Shown here piece by piece: positions 1-11,110 of a DNA stretch of 64,000 nucleotides. The position numbers were made by a program, and so were the translations under genes. The DNA is taken from NCBI RefSeq assembly GCF_963169125.1, contig NC_084797.1:88693868-88757867 (forward strand), in the 5' to 3' direction. The stretch is from Humulus lupulus. Taxonomy: Eukaryota; Streptophyta; Magnoliopsida; Rosales; Cannabaceae. Position 1 is the stretch's first letter, and each line of letters starts with the position of its first letter. Below the pieces are notes generated by a model. That model was not told where the DNA came from, did not search any database, and worked only from the letters and a program-made list of their open reading frames with translations.

Positions 1-409
1 GGGTGCAGGTGGCTGGCAGGGGCCGTGAGGTGCAGGTGCACAAGAGCACTGGGTACTAGAGGCTTGGCGTGGGCGCGGGTGCGCAAGGCTCGCACGCAAG
101 TTGTAGGGGCAACAACTCGTGCCTCAGGGTATATGCTCGGGACTCGGGCCATTACATAATTTTATCCAGTATTTAAAAAAGAAAATTAGAAAATTCCTAT
201 GCCCCAAAATAACTTACAATTTTTGTATATCTTGAAAATTTAAGAACTTTACCTAACCCAAAAACACCATGAAAACCAACCCTTAAGAACATAAATAATT
301 CATTTATAAACATCCATCCATTCATATATTACATACAATATAAAAAATGCATATGATACCCACACAATAATTAACATATGCAGGGATTAAAGATGGCACA
401 AATACCAAT
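1..409 (-). mobile_element. Copia-I internal leader (partial, runs off the left edge)
   Basis: Read on the minus strand this lies directly downstream of the Copia-I 5' LTR. Positions 395-408 (minus strand) resemble the usual plant Copia primer binding site for initiator Met-tRNA (TGGTAT followed by a diverged remainder). Positions 160-394 are AT-rich without an open frame. Positions 1-150 are much more GC-rich and I recognise nothing in them; they may be the start of the element body or unrelated sequence. Confidence 0.55.
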
Positions 410-2267
410 TGTTAGGAACAGTTCCTAGCGCACAGCGAAAATAAATTATGGTAATGGTAGTATTGTATATAAGAAAAAAATTTCATATAGAAAACTTTAG
501 ATGATATGCAATATGTTAATTAATATATAATATATATATATAAAGAGATGAAATGATTTACCTCTTGTAGCCTATCAGGAATCCTTGAATCTTTTCGTAT
601 ATTTTTCGATCTTCCTATCCTTGCTAGAGTACTCATACCTAGATCTTCAAAGATATTCTCTACACCTAAAGATGTGGGTGGGCACATATAGAACAAGAAT
701 CAATTTTGTGAATCAAAATTATTCTCAACACATGAGACTCTTGATTATAGGCTAGAGAGAAATGATTTTTCTATTGTGAAAAAGATGATAGTTTTTCTTC
801 TTTGTAAAAACTTGTTGTTCTTTCTATTTTCTACCATATATAATATGCGTGTGACATATCCCTTAAAATGGGATTTGATTTTTTCATGTGTTTTTACTTT
901 AATTAATTAATAATTAGAAATTCAAATAAGGTATCATCTTTTTAAGGAAAAGATAACCAGTTAAATTTCAAAATTCAAAATTCAAAATTTGAATTTCCAT
1001 TATCATCTTGTTATTCATTAAATAAATATAATAATAAAAACCAATTTGGACTATCCATATTTATATATTCACACTTAAATAAAATAATTGATTAAAATAA
1101 ATTTCTTCAATTTCTACACAATTTCAAAAATTGCACAAATGTAATAATAAATTGGGCAACTTTAATTATCACATAATTACACATTTATCCTGAAGAATAA
1201 ATATTTTCTCAAAAAGCACATTCACATTTTGACCCTTGTATGAACTCTTACCTTGAGTAGTGTTGATAGAGCCGCCCTGGGGACCTATGAACCAATAATT
1301 CTAAGCTCCAATAAATAAAAAATTATTAACCAAAACTCTTTGATTCAATAATTATATTTATTAATCTCATGATTATTCAATTATAATATATGAGACTCGA
1401 CTTTTGAGAAGTAAAGACATATATTTACTGAGTACTTTATTGTAACCATAAAGTCTCCATCGATATAATTATTACATACAAATGAATCCTCTGATGATGA
1501 TTCAAAATTAAGTGGGAATAAAGTTACCGTTTCACCCTTTTTAATTATATTTTGATTCCTAGTGTACCATCGACATTACTAGTTAAGGTTAATTCATAAT
1601 CTGATTATGAATTTGACGTCAATAACCTTTTCAGTTCCAAAAGCCAATCCAATAGGGAATCATCATTCAATCTATAAGAAGGAGAAAATTCCATGTCTAT
1701 TTAGCTTGTCCCCAGCTATATACATCATTGAGTCCCCAAAACAATAGTTCTTAGCCTGATCATTCTGACAAATCGTAACGCATGAATTAAAGGATCAAAT
1801 GACATATAGGAGTTCATAGTGACTTCTGGATTAAGATCAGTTTGTATATGATCATCAGTTGATGTGTTTTATAATACTACGAAACAATATTTAAACAAGT
1901 ATTATTAAATCACATCTGGTCTAGTTCTACATACTCTTAGCATGCAAAGTACCTCCACTAAAGTATCCTACTACACTAGTAACCCGAAACTAGGTCACAT
2001 GTATTCATAATACTAGTGGACCGTAATAGCAGTAATTAATCTAAAGATTCCGTAACTTTATTTCACTGCAAACTTTTTAAGTTCATTATCCCAATCTCGA
2101 TCCTCTCATACCAATATGAGATTGACACCACATAGATGAACTTGGGAATTTTTTTATATTTACATAATATAGTACATAAGCTACATATATACAATAATTC
2201 AATTCATTTATTTATTTCATTAAAATCATTGTCAACTACAATTGCTTTAAGGGCACAATTCCCAACA
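410..2267 (-). repeat. Copia-I 5' LTR
   Basis: On the minus strand the sequence begins TGTTGGGAATTGTGCCC at 2267 and ends TGTTCCTAACA at 410, giving TG...CA ends. It is clearly related along its length to the LTR at 49901-52162, so both belong to one Copia family. It is followed by a primer-binding-site-like sequence, so it is a 5' LTR whose element continues beyond the left edge. Its insertion point at 2268 cuts the antisense gene of Tat-A2. The second target-site copy lies outside the window. Confidence 0.8.
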
Positions 2268-3505
2268 CCTCCACCTCCTGGCACTCCTCTTTATGAGGAA
2301 TCTTTCTATAGTGATTTCGTAGCCACCTCTGGATCCCCTCAGCCATTTTCTATGGAGTATCCATTTCTAACGCTTCCACCTCCTATACTTAGGTGGAAAA
2401 CTATTGTGGGCAGACAATAGCGGAGATGTAAATGGAAGGTAAAAAGCCCTGTACTGACATCACCCTTTTGTTTTGGTCTTGCAGATAAGTCAAAGAGAGG
2501 TTGTGGAAACGTGGGGCCTGAGAATCTGGACTCCAATCCCCTGTTAGAAGCCTCCCTTGTCTCCCATATGTCGGAGAATAAGTTAATGGAACTAATGGAG
2601 AAATACTGCATAAGGGGTGAGTTTTAATGCTACATGCCCACTCCTAAGTGTCAGACTCATGAGCCACCACCTGGGTCTATAGCATTCAGTGAGCATATAT
2701 TGAAGGTGGGAGGAACAATTCCCCTCCATTTGTTCTCTGAAGAAGTTCTTAAGTACTTCAGGCTTGCTCCACTTCAGCTGGCGCCAAATAGCTAGTTGAC
2801 CCTCAGTTGCCTATACTTGGCGTATGTGAGATGCATGGGTCATGATTCTATGACGAAAGAGGAGCACTTCATGTACAATCTCATGCCGACTCCTAAAGCA
2901 GAGGGATTTTATTTCCTTGCTCATGGAAATAAGATTTCTTCTTTGTCAGGGGCTGTCTCTCAGTTCGTGGACGTTTTTTCACCTCTCCGAGTATGCATCG
3001 AACCTTTTATATATATATTATCATGGTTATTAGGCTAACATATGAGCTGGTGGTTTAGGGGACCACCCTTCTCCCAAAATATCTGCCCAGCAACTTCTTT
3101 GTGTAAAGACCTTGGCTAAGGTAGACATCATGAAGAAGATGGTGGCTTAGCTTTTTACTACGACAAACCTCAATGCCTATGGCATTTTTCGCTTCTCCGA
3201 TCCTGATTTGCAGTGGCATATTAAAGAGCCGAAGAAAAAGGTCCTTTCGACAGGCATAGACTCCTCTGATGGAGGTGACAACTATGTTCAAGATGAGCCA
3301 TCTCATGAGAGATGAAGCTAAAGTTGAGGCATCGTGGGAGAGGATCAATGCTCTTGAGGAAGAATTAGCTAAGGCTGAGTACAAGTTAGGGGAGCGCACC
3401 TTGTATGGAGTGTGGAGACAGAATCCTGACTTCGACTTCTCCTCATTCGGTGACCATGTTGTTGCTAAGGCTGCCAATTTGAGTGCTCGCAGTGGGAAAC
3501 CATGA
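2268..3505 (+). pseudogene. Antisense gene of Tat-A2 (Transposase_28-like), decayed
   Basis: This is antisense relative to the minus-strand Tat-A2. It has several in-frame stops and frameshifts. Around 2560-2850 it resembles the Transposase_28 'putative gypsy type transposon' domain, a block typical of the extra antisense gene of Tat elements: SENKLMELMEKY, a PPPGSIAF segment, then PLHLF and a leucine-rich stretch up to LYLAYVR near 2830. An intron-like segment with GT-AG ends lies at about 2439-2484. The 3' end (3330-3505) encodes a coiled coil and the tail motif LYGVWRQNPDFDFSSFG, shared with Tat-A and, in looser form, with Tat-B, Tat-C and Tat-G. The 5' end is cut off by Copia-I. The molecular role of this protein is unknown. 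Confidence 0.7.
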
Positions 3506-4573
3506 AGTGTTATTTTTTCATGTCTTTTGCTCCCTTGCTTGGAAAGCTTATATCTACTTATTTTGACTTAGTTGTAACGCTACTTAATTAGTTTGCCTGC
3601 GAGGTTTCTCCAGGTCATTTGTTTCTCACGAGGAACTTTGACAAGACCTTCTATAGTTTATTCTTGTTTTATGATGGAACACTGTTATGTTCTTTTATCT
3701 AATTGGGCTTCTTATTAGCACCCCTTTATTTTGAAAGGGTTCCCTTTGGGACCTCTTTACTGTGTGTGATACGTGTCTATTGGTGCACCTTGGCTACTCG
3801 TAAGGATATGTTGACCCTTTTGGTTCTCGTTTTCCTTTTATATATTTTTGCGCGGGCTTGTTATTTTGTGTGAGAACCATCCTTCTCGTCGTTATCCATA
3901 GTACTATTTTTACAAAGGTCTTTTTTAGGACCCTTTTTGGCTAGACGACATGGTAGCCGCTCTAGGATTATTGGTGGATGCTCTCCTTGAGGCCTTAGTG
4001 CTTATGCAAGTATTAGCCTATCACGAGCTTGTCCTTGTTGAACTTTTTGGCTCCCTTGGTATCCATAAGGGTAGCTAATCCTTATCAAATCAAGAAATTC
4101 TCTAGGCTTTTTAGCAGATGTCGTCATTGAGACCATACCCCTCGTGGAGGTATCTAGCCTTTGTCGTGAGGTGATCTCTGTAAAACCTTTGATATCCATA
4201 AGGGTACCTAACCATCATAAACTCAAGAGATGCCTTGCAAGGTTTTTTTTTATTTTGCAATATATATGCCACCTATCCTACCCCCGATGTGCTTGGTGGG
4301 ATTCACCCCATTGAGCACTTTGATCAGTTTGCTTCCAACATATACTTTCACCATGTGTGTATATTTGTTATATAAGTGCTTGCATATAGAAGGAATGTAA
4401 TATTCGAGATAAAAAACACTTTAATTGATAGCAAGCAAATTACAAAGGCACGTATGGCAACATTGCTTCAACTGTGGGGTTATCTGGACAACTTCTTTGA
4501 TTTTTAACTACTGAAATTGACATAAGGCAAACAAACAAGGTACGGATGTTCCTAGATCAGATGCGAAAGTCTT
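3506..4573. other. Non-coding spacer of Tat-A2
   Basis: No coding frame is recognisable here. The stretch 3690-4250 holds degenerate copies of a short motif (variants of 'aaagggtcctttttagg' and 'tatccataagggtacctaa'). It is related in inverted orientation to the short-repeat spacer of Tat-A at about 14060-14580. It lies between the antisense gene and the integrase tail remnant. Confidence 0.5.
4281..4321 (-). other. Hairpin plus G-run, internal site of Tat-A2
   Basis: On the minus strand AAAGTGC (4321-4315) can pair in part with GCACAT (4292-4287), and a run of five G follows two bases later at 4285-4281. Only four to five base pairs survive. It aligns in position and flanking sequence with the better hairpin of Tat-A at 13989-14031; the closing base pair is C-G here and T-A there. 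Confidence 0.45.
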
Positions 4574-4640
4574 ACTGGTAATTTTTATTGAGATGTTATG
4601 CCTTCCATGCTCGGGGTACGGCGGTGTCATCAACCCACAA
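4574..4640 (-). pseudogene. Integrase C-terminal stub of Tat-A2
   Basis: On the minus strand the protein reads like the last residues of a Tat integrase (PRAW, then HLNKNYQ), with one stop in between. The equivalent tail in the complete elements is PRYWN..HL.KYYQ. It follows the protease almost directly; reverse transcriptase, both RNase H domains and the integrase core are absent. Tat-A has the same arrangement at about 13730-13785. Confidence 0.6.
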
Positions 4641-5929
4641 GTGTAAATGTGGGTTGGTACCTCCATGTATCACCATCACCATGGGTTCTCATGGCTTAGC
4701 AGCTATCCAGAGAGAGATATTATAACACTCTCTAGCTTCATTTTCTTCTCTTTTTATGCTTGCTTGACAGGTGATATATCGATGAGATCGCTTTCAATTG
4801 TCTTAGGGAGGGTCTACCTAATACCGCATTGAAAGTTGAAGCACAATCTACTAAAACAAAGTTCGCCATGATAGTGGTTTGTATGGGTTGCTCCCCTATG
4901 GGGAGGGCTAACTCGATGGCTCCTAAGGGTTGTATTGAGTCCCCAGTGAATCCATATAAGGAGGTATTGTAGGGTTTCAAGTTCCTGACGCCCAAGCCAA
5001 TCTTCTCCAATGCGAGGAGATATAAGATTTCTACGAAACTACCATTGTCCATGAGGACTAGATGCACTCTCATATTGTCCAGTTGAATGGTCAGCACCAG
5101 GGAGTCGATGTGGGGGAAATTCACCCTTCACACATCTTTCTCTGTGAAGGTTATCGAATAATTTTTCCATTAATGTTCTTTGGGGGTCGCTGCTCCAGGC
5201 TCATGGTGCACAAGGGTGGACTTCGTTTTGCTTCCCTCACATATCTATCTCGTCCCTTCCTTGAATCTCCTCTGAATCCCAGACCTATGAACACCGTTCT
5301 CACTTCTCCCTGCACCTCCAGGGCTCGCTCTCAAGCTTGTAGATAGGATGGCTAATCCTCTGGTCTTGGGTTTTCCCTTCTGACATACCTGCTTAGGTGC
5401 CCCCTGCTTATGAGTTACTCGATTTCTACTTTCAAGTTGGTACACTCTGTCATTGTGTGGGCAATATCCTTATGGTACTGACAATACTTACTGGGGTCCC
5501 TTTCAAATCGGTCTCTCTTCATCTTTGGGGGTCTCTTGTAGGGGACCTGATTTTCTTTGTGAGGAAGATATGTTCCCTGGTATTTGTCAGGTCTGTATAG
5601 AAGGTGTATGGTATTTTCTTGGGTTCACCTCCACGTATATGTTTTCTTTGGTAGTCATCCATTGGCCCTTCATACATTCTCTTCTTCTTTGTACCGTTTG
5701 AGCCTTCATGGGCCGAGGGCTTGAAAAAGGGTTCGCTTTTTCCTACCTTAAGGTTCTTGTGGCCATCCTCGACGCGATGTATATTGTGCGCTTTCATAGA
5801 AGTCGTCTAAGTCATTGACCTCTCTTTTAAGCATATTTTCTGATAGCTTGCTACTTGGGCGTACTCCGACGGTGATATGAATTTTTAGTTCTCCTCGAGT
5901 CAGGCTTCCCACCTTTTCCACCTCCATGT
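4641..5929 (-). pseudogene. Tat-A2 gag-protease, C-terminal part (broken)
   Basis: This minus-strand copy of the Tat-A gag-protease gene has accumulated stops and frameshifts. The aspartic-protease region lies near 4790-5125, with the active-site motif as MDNGSF and the later motifs LYGFTGDS and FNAVLGRPSL. The central gag portion at 5519-5929 includes the VEDGHKNLK segment that matches Tat-A near residue 320. The gene is cut at 5929 by the CACTA transposon and resumes on the other side at 29972; the two halves rejoin within one codon of the gag frame (FN / MEVEKVGSLTR). It has no coding capacity now. Confidence 0.85.
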
Positions 5930-5942
5930 CACTACAACAATT

Positions 5943-8900
5943 TTGAGTATATATTACAGTAAAAAATGACATATATTAAAAAGTGTTATTAATGGGAAAA
6001 TTAAAAAAAAAACACGCTTAATTTTTTTTTTTCACAGACAATTTAGGCGCCAAATGAAATAGAAAGAAGACGCATAATGAAAATTCTATCTATCCCATTT
6101 GCCTCCTTTGCCCCTCTCTTTCACACTCACTTCATTGACTCTCTTTCCTTCTCTCACTCTCTCTCACACTAAGTCTCTTGGCTTTCTCTCTAATCCATTT
6201 CGTTGAGCCGCTGGATCACCGCGACCTGTATGAATCTTGCTGCTCCTTCTCCCTCACGCGATTTTTGCTACTTTATCTCCCCCTTCTCTCTAAAGCAAGT
6301 CTTGCTGCTCCTGCTCTATCTCCTCCTTCTCCCTCATGCGATTCTCCCTCACGACATCTCTCCTGCTGGAAGCAAGAACCCAGACAAGAGCACTCTGACC
6401 TCCGTTTGTCTATGTGATGTATTTTTTTAATTCAGATTTCAATTTAATATCAGATAATCACTACAAGAAAAATGTTATATTCCCTAAAATTTGTGTTTCT
6501 CTTCATGTAATTTTAATAATAGTGTTGTGAAATTTTCCCACCTGCTGCTGCTCCGTAAATCCCCATGCACTAGCACCCACTTTCGACATCTTATTTGGGT
6601 GGGTAAGTTTCTACACTTTTAGTTTCAGATTTTTGGCGATTTCTCCCTTACGTTGCTATGTATCTATATCATCTATTTATAAATATATAAACTGAGTGTC
6701 GTTATTATGCTTAGGCCAACAATGGTTAGGACGTCCAATGGGTTAGCTCGATAGTTCACCCTTTTTAACACTTGTGTTTGTCTACCTCTTTTATTGAGCA
6801 TTTTTTCAGTTACTTTAGGATACTCTTCTGGTTCTGGATCAATAGCATCATTACTATAATGTGATTTCCTCGTGAAAATCTTAAAAGGGTTGTTTTTTTT
6901 AATCTTATAATCGATCCCTATGTGTGAGAGCAACTTAACATTTTGAATTTGGGTCGTGAGTTATTCTCATTGCTTTCTAGTGTTGTTTTCTGGTTTCCTG
7001 GTGCATTATTCCTTTTGAGAGCGGTATGCATTGTTGTAGGCATTTCGCTTGGTTTTGATACCATCCCTTTTTGGGGTTGTTTTTTTTAATAAAGTGTTCT
7101 CCTGCATCCTCATTTAGGGAGGTGGTGATTATAAAAAAATACAATAAAAATCTTAACTCTTGCCTCTCATTGGTTTATTGTCTTCAACGTGGATTTTTCT
7201 TTGAATTATTTTGTGTTAGTTTCCTCTGTTATATTTTGTGCCTAAAAGCTTTTGTTAATGTGTAACTTTGTTCTTGCAAACCACTCGGTGGTCTTTATCT
7301 TATATATATTCCTCTCTCTACTTGTAATGCATTGAACTTTGCTTTTACTTTCTCATTTACTTTGTCACTCTATGGCTTCAATGTTCCAGTTCATGTGCTT
7401 ATTGTTTTTAGATAGCTCTCTAAGAAAGTGTGTTTGTTTAGTATAGAAGTAAATAAAGACACCAACCTCCAGTTTCTTCTTTTCTTTCTTTTAATTTTTT
7501 CTTATTATTTTATTTATTAAAATAAGAAAGTGTCTTTGTTAATGTTATTGTCTTTAAAGTTTTGTAGAAGAAAAAAAAGTAGTGGTGGTCCTACAACTTC
7601 AATTGATAATAATGAGAATTATGCATATGAATAACATTTTTGTCCCCATCGACCAATATAAATAAGAAAATACTATAGATTAGTGTTGTTGATTGTGTTA
7701 CTCTTATTACTGTTTTTGGCATTATTTCCAACCCTTATCTTTTTCCCTTTTTTTTTTTTTTGAATGTCTCTAATCATAATTTAAACTTGTAATTGACAAA
7801 AAAAATCAAATAAATAATCATTATTCATGAAGTTCCAGCAATAGATAACTCTTTTTCATAATAAAAAATTTGTAACTTTTTCCCATCATCCCTTTTTCTT
7901 TTTTCATCTCTATAGTATCATCTTATTTTTAGTGTAAAAGTCATTAGTAATTATAGTGATAGAGATTTGTGCTCTATTGTGTCTTTGAGTTTAACTATGT
8001 TCTGTGTTGAGTTAAAGAGTTTTGATCATTAAGAATATGTCATTATTTTTATCTAAAGAAAATATATCTTGCAAAGATGATATATGGGTGTCAATCAATA
8101 ATGTTGGAAATTGTTTTAAGTATTGTTTGTAGCTTTAATTTATATATGTATAAGGAAAAGAAGAAACAAAAACTGTATAAATATATTCAAATGTGGGACT
8201 TGGTACTTTTCTTAGCTGTTTTTCTTTTCTTTTTTTCTGCTTAAGTGGTGCTTGTTCTTAATTCAATTAATTTTTTTTTGTGTTGTTTGTTCTGTGAATA
8301 GATCTATTGTAGTGCTCCTGAGGCACGTTTAAAAAAAAGTCTATAAACTCATTTTTGTTCTATTAGTTTCAGGAGTGCCTTTGTTTTTTAGTCTGAATAT
8401 GTGGTTTATAATGATGATAATCTACTTTAAGCAACAGGAGTTATGGTACTTGATAATGTAATAATCACTTCAGGTTGATGTGATTTGGGTTAAACATACT
8501 TAAATTTTTCGAAAAACTTAGTGCTCTCAAACCCCAGATTAAAGGAAAAGCATCAAGATATATCTATTCTCAGTGGACTTGTGCTCATTCATTGATTTTT
8601 TATGCTCTTTATGAGAATTTAACCATGCAATTCTTCATTAATTTAGTAGCATAGACTTGTTTAGGGTGGTTCATTCAAGAATGTCGAGACCATCTTTGCA
8701 ATTCTTGAGTTTCTAAAATTATTTATGTTAATATTCATATCATTTCTTTCAAGTTCGAATTTATCTGGCCATAATATTCCTATGTCTAAGCATATAGCAT
8801 ATCAATACATATTACATGGAATACTTAATAATAATTACACTCATAGTCACTGCATTTTAATTATTTCTTGATTTTATTTGCACTGTATTCTCTTTTCTTA

Positions 8901-9728
8901 TTTGCAGCTTTAGTAAGTTGTAGTTGCCTTCCTTGCTAGTTATGTGATTGGCTTTGTATTCACTTGTGATATTATTTATCTATATATTTATTTTAGTTTT
9001 GATTACCTAAGTTTTTTGCATTTTTATTTTGTTATTTATTTTGGCTTTAGTTAATGGATTTGCTCTGCAACTTTGCTCATAATTTTGGGTTTGTTGTGTT
9101 GGCTTTGTTTTTTTATTAATGAAGTGCTAATGCTTTCTTCTTGGAGGCTGATCGGTTTATACCAAAAAAAACATATCTAGACTACAAAGTACAATTGAAC
9201 ATCAAACTTTGAGCCATTTCAGTTTTTCTTTTTTAGACTAATTTTATTTGAGATAGTTTCCTGGTTGCAAGAGTTGTATTTCCTTTTTTTTTTTAAATTA
9301 GGACTCCTAATTAAAGGCCATTGATTTTGATAGTTTATTAATTGGTATGTAATTTTGTTGTCATTTTAGTGGCTTCATTGGATTTTAAATTGGAAGGAAA
9401 CTTTATTTGCAACAGTTTGAAAGAGGTATATTCTCTTACTTTTGTTTTTGTTATAATATTATGCAAATGTTAGAAGAGTTTGAATATCTTAGATATTAAT
9501 CCATAGTGAAGTAGGTCCTGAGATTATTATTGTGTGTTGCAGTGATAACGGAAGGTTGAGAATTTGTGTGTCTTAGTGAAGTAGGATCTGAGATATTTGT
9601 GTGCTGCGGTGAGATAAGGAATACAACTTGTGTGTTGTTTGAATATTTTGAATTGATAATGGTAGATGGTTGGTTAATAATATGAGAGGATTGTTTTATG
9701 ATTTTATGTAGAATTATCTATTATTATC
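5943..9728. other. CACTA internal sequence, no recognised gene
   Basis: This is AT-rich, with many T-runs and no long open frame. Two local features stand out. Positions 6090-6420 form a CT-rich stretch resembling a plant 5' untranslated leader, with a small open frame from 6203 or 6230. Positions 9505-9630 hold two imperfect copies of a roughly 65-bp segment beginning 'agtgaagtagg'. I recognise no transposase or host protein domain on either strand. Confidence 0.5.
6459..6476 (+). repeat. Extra internal copy of the CACTA terminal sequence
   Basis: CACTACAAGAAAAATG at this site matches the right terminus of the large CACTA (CACTACAAGAAAAAAC) better than the left terminus at 5930 does. It is in left-end orientation and flanked by AAT, which does not match the right-hand flank TGT. 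It may be the older left end of the transposon or the end of a second small CACTA relative. Confidence 0.5.
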
Positions 9729-9941
9729 TGTTGATGCTCAAAATCTCACCAAGGGAAAATATGAGATCGATGCCATGAAGCCCCCATTTACACGACATAG
9801 AAGCCATGGCCTCGCTCGGCCACGCTCGGACACTAAGTGGCCTCACTCGGCCACGCCCGCACGCACCAGGTGGCCTCACTTGGCCACGCCCGCACGCCTG
9901 GTGGCCTCGCAAATAAGGGCACGCGTCATCTAGGCCCGTAT

Positions 9942-10390
9942 GGCCTCGCCCATGCCCACGGAGTGACCTCGCCATCTAGACCTCGTGGTGGCCTCGCCCA
10001 TGCCCACAAAGTGGCCTGGCCATCCAGGCCCCGTGGTGGCCTCGCCCAAGCCCACGGAGTGGCCTCGCCATCTAGGCCCCGTGGTGGCCTCGCCCATGCC
10101 CACGGAGTGGCCTCGCCATCTAGGCCCCGTGGTGGCCTCGCCCATGCCCATGGAGTGGCCTTGCCATCTAGGCCCCGTGGTGGCCTTGCCCATGCCCACG
10201 GAGTGGCCTCGCCATCTAGGCCCCGCCATGACCTCGCCCATGCCCACGGAGTGGCCTCGCCATCTAGGCCCCGTGGTGGCCTCGCCCATGCCCACGGAGT
10301 GGCCTCGCCATCTAGGCCCCATGATGGCCTCGCCCATGGCTCCAGAGTGGCCTCGCCATTTAGGCCCGAATGATGGCCTCGCCCATGGCC
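9942..10390 (+). repeat. 48-bp tandem array in Tat-A 5' LTR
   Basis: About nine to ten copies of a 48-bp GC-rich unit, consensus beginning GCCTCGCCCATGCCCACGGA. The period is a multiple of three, so long open frames appear on both strands and in several phases (for example a repeating GLAHAHGVASPSRPR peptide). These are by-products of the repeat, not genes. The unit is rich in CG and GGCC sites. Confidence 0.9.
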
Positions 10391-10890
10391 TCATGGAGGT
10401 CACATCCGCAGCACACTCGGCCTCGTGAACAGCCAAGAAACCCGCGCCATCAATAAGCATTCCAAGGGGGTCTCGCGAAGGAATGAGAGCTACGTCACCT
10501 AGTGGCCACGTGAGTAGAGCCATGCACCAAGGGTCCCATTCCTTACACCTTGAGATCCCTATGCTTAGAGGCTCCAGTACGAGTCGAATGGGACATACTT
10601 GTACGACCTAGTACTAAGTACGGACACCGGTATCAGTGGGACTGCTGGGATAAGAGTTATGGCCCGTACGCCTACGGCCAAGGGTCAGAGTCGATACCAC
10701 TACCACCTGCGCCACTATGCCTACCACCACTCATCAAACATGGGTACAGACAAGTATTGGAGACATCCTCCTGACACCTGCTCCTATACTGGAGGTACGA
10801 CCACAACCTCTGAAGCCACTCCCCTGACATAGTACTTATGTAAAACTTGGTCTCCTGGACCACCATTTACCTAAGGCCATTAGAGCCTAC

Positions 10891-10897
10891 TATAAAA
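10891..10897 (+). promoter_or_regulatory. Probable LTR promoter TATA box of Tat-A
   Basis: TATAAAA lies about 205 bp before the end of the LTR, followed by a purine/pyrimidine-mixed leader to the primer binding site. Assigned by position and match only. Confidence 0.4.
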
Positions 10898-11110
10898 TGA
10901 ACTTGAACACCACCTGAAAGGGGGTTGGAAATTTTACTATAGCAAAGGCTTGAGTGTGAATGAAAGACTGAATTCTCCATTATTGTTCTATCATTGTTCT
11001 TGAGTAATTGTTTAAGTTTCTACAGCTTTTCCATTAGAGATCTTGATTTGATAATTTTTCCAACTCAACTTAGTTGACGAGTTCTCACCGTCAACAGTTT
11101 GGCACCGTCT

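Larger units (their letters stand above)
9729..11096 (+). repeat. Tat-A 5' LTR
   Basis: It begins TGTTGATGCTC and ends CCGTCAACA. The start is repeated at 15623. It contains the 48-bp GC-rich array, then unique sequence with a likely TATA box at 10891-10897 (TATAAAA). The downstream boundary is fixed by GTTTGGCACCGTCTATGG at 11097, the kind of sequence that follows the 5' LTR in Tat elements. Confidence 0.85.

Noticed and set aside
6178..6430. Small Leu/Ser-rich frames as a secreted peptide gene
   Set aside because: Low-complexity CT-rich DNA gives such frames by chance; no support beyond composition. Kept only as a possible captured fragment.
9942..10390. Regular repeats that might suggest a CRISPR array
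   Set aside because: Units are contiguous without unique spacers and lie inside a plant LTR; a tandem repeat.
9837..10523. Open frames of up to 197 codons on both strands with repeating GLAHAHGVASPSRPR-type peptides (also at 15731-16202)
   Set aside because: They arise because the 48-bp LTR repeat is a multiple of three and lacks stops in several phases; they lie inside an LTR and resemble no protein.
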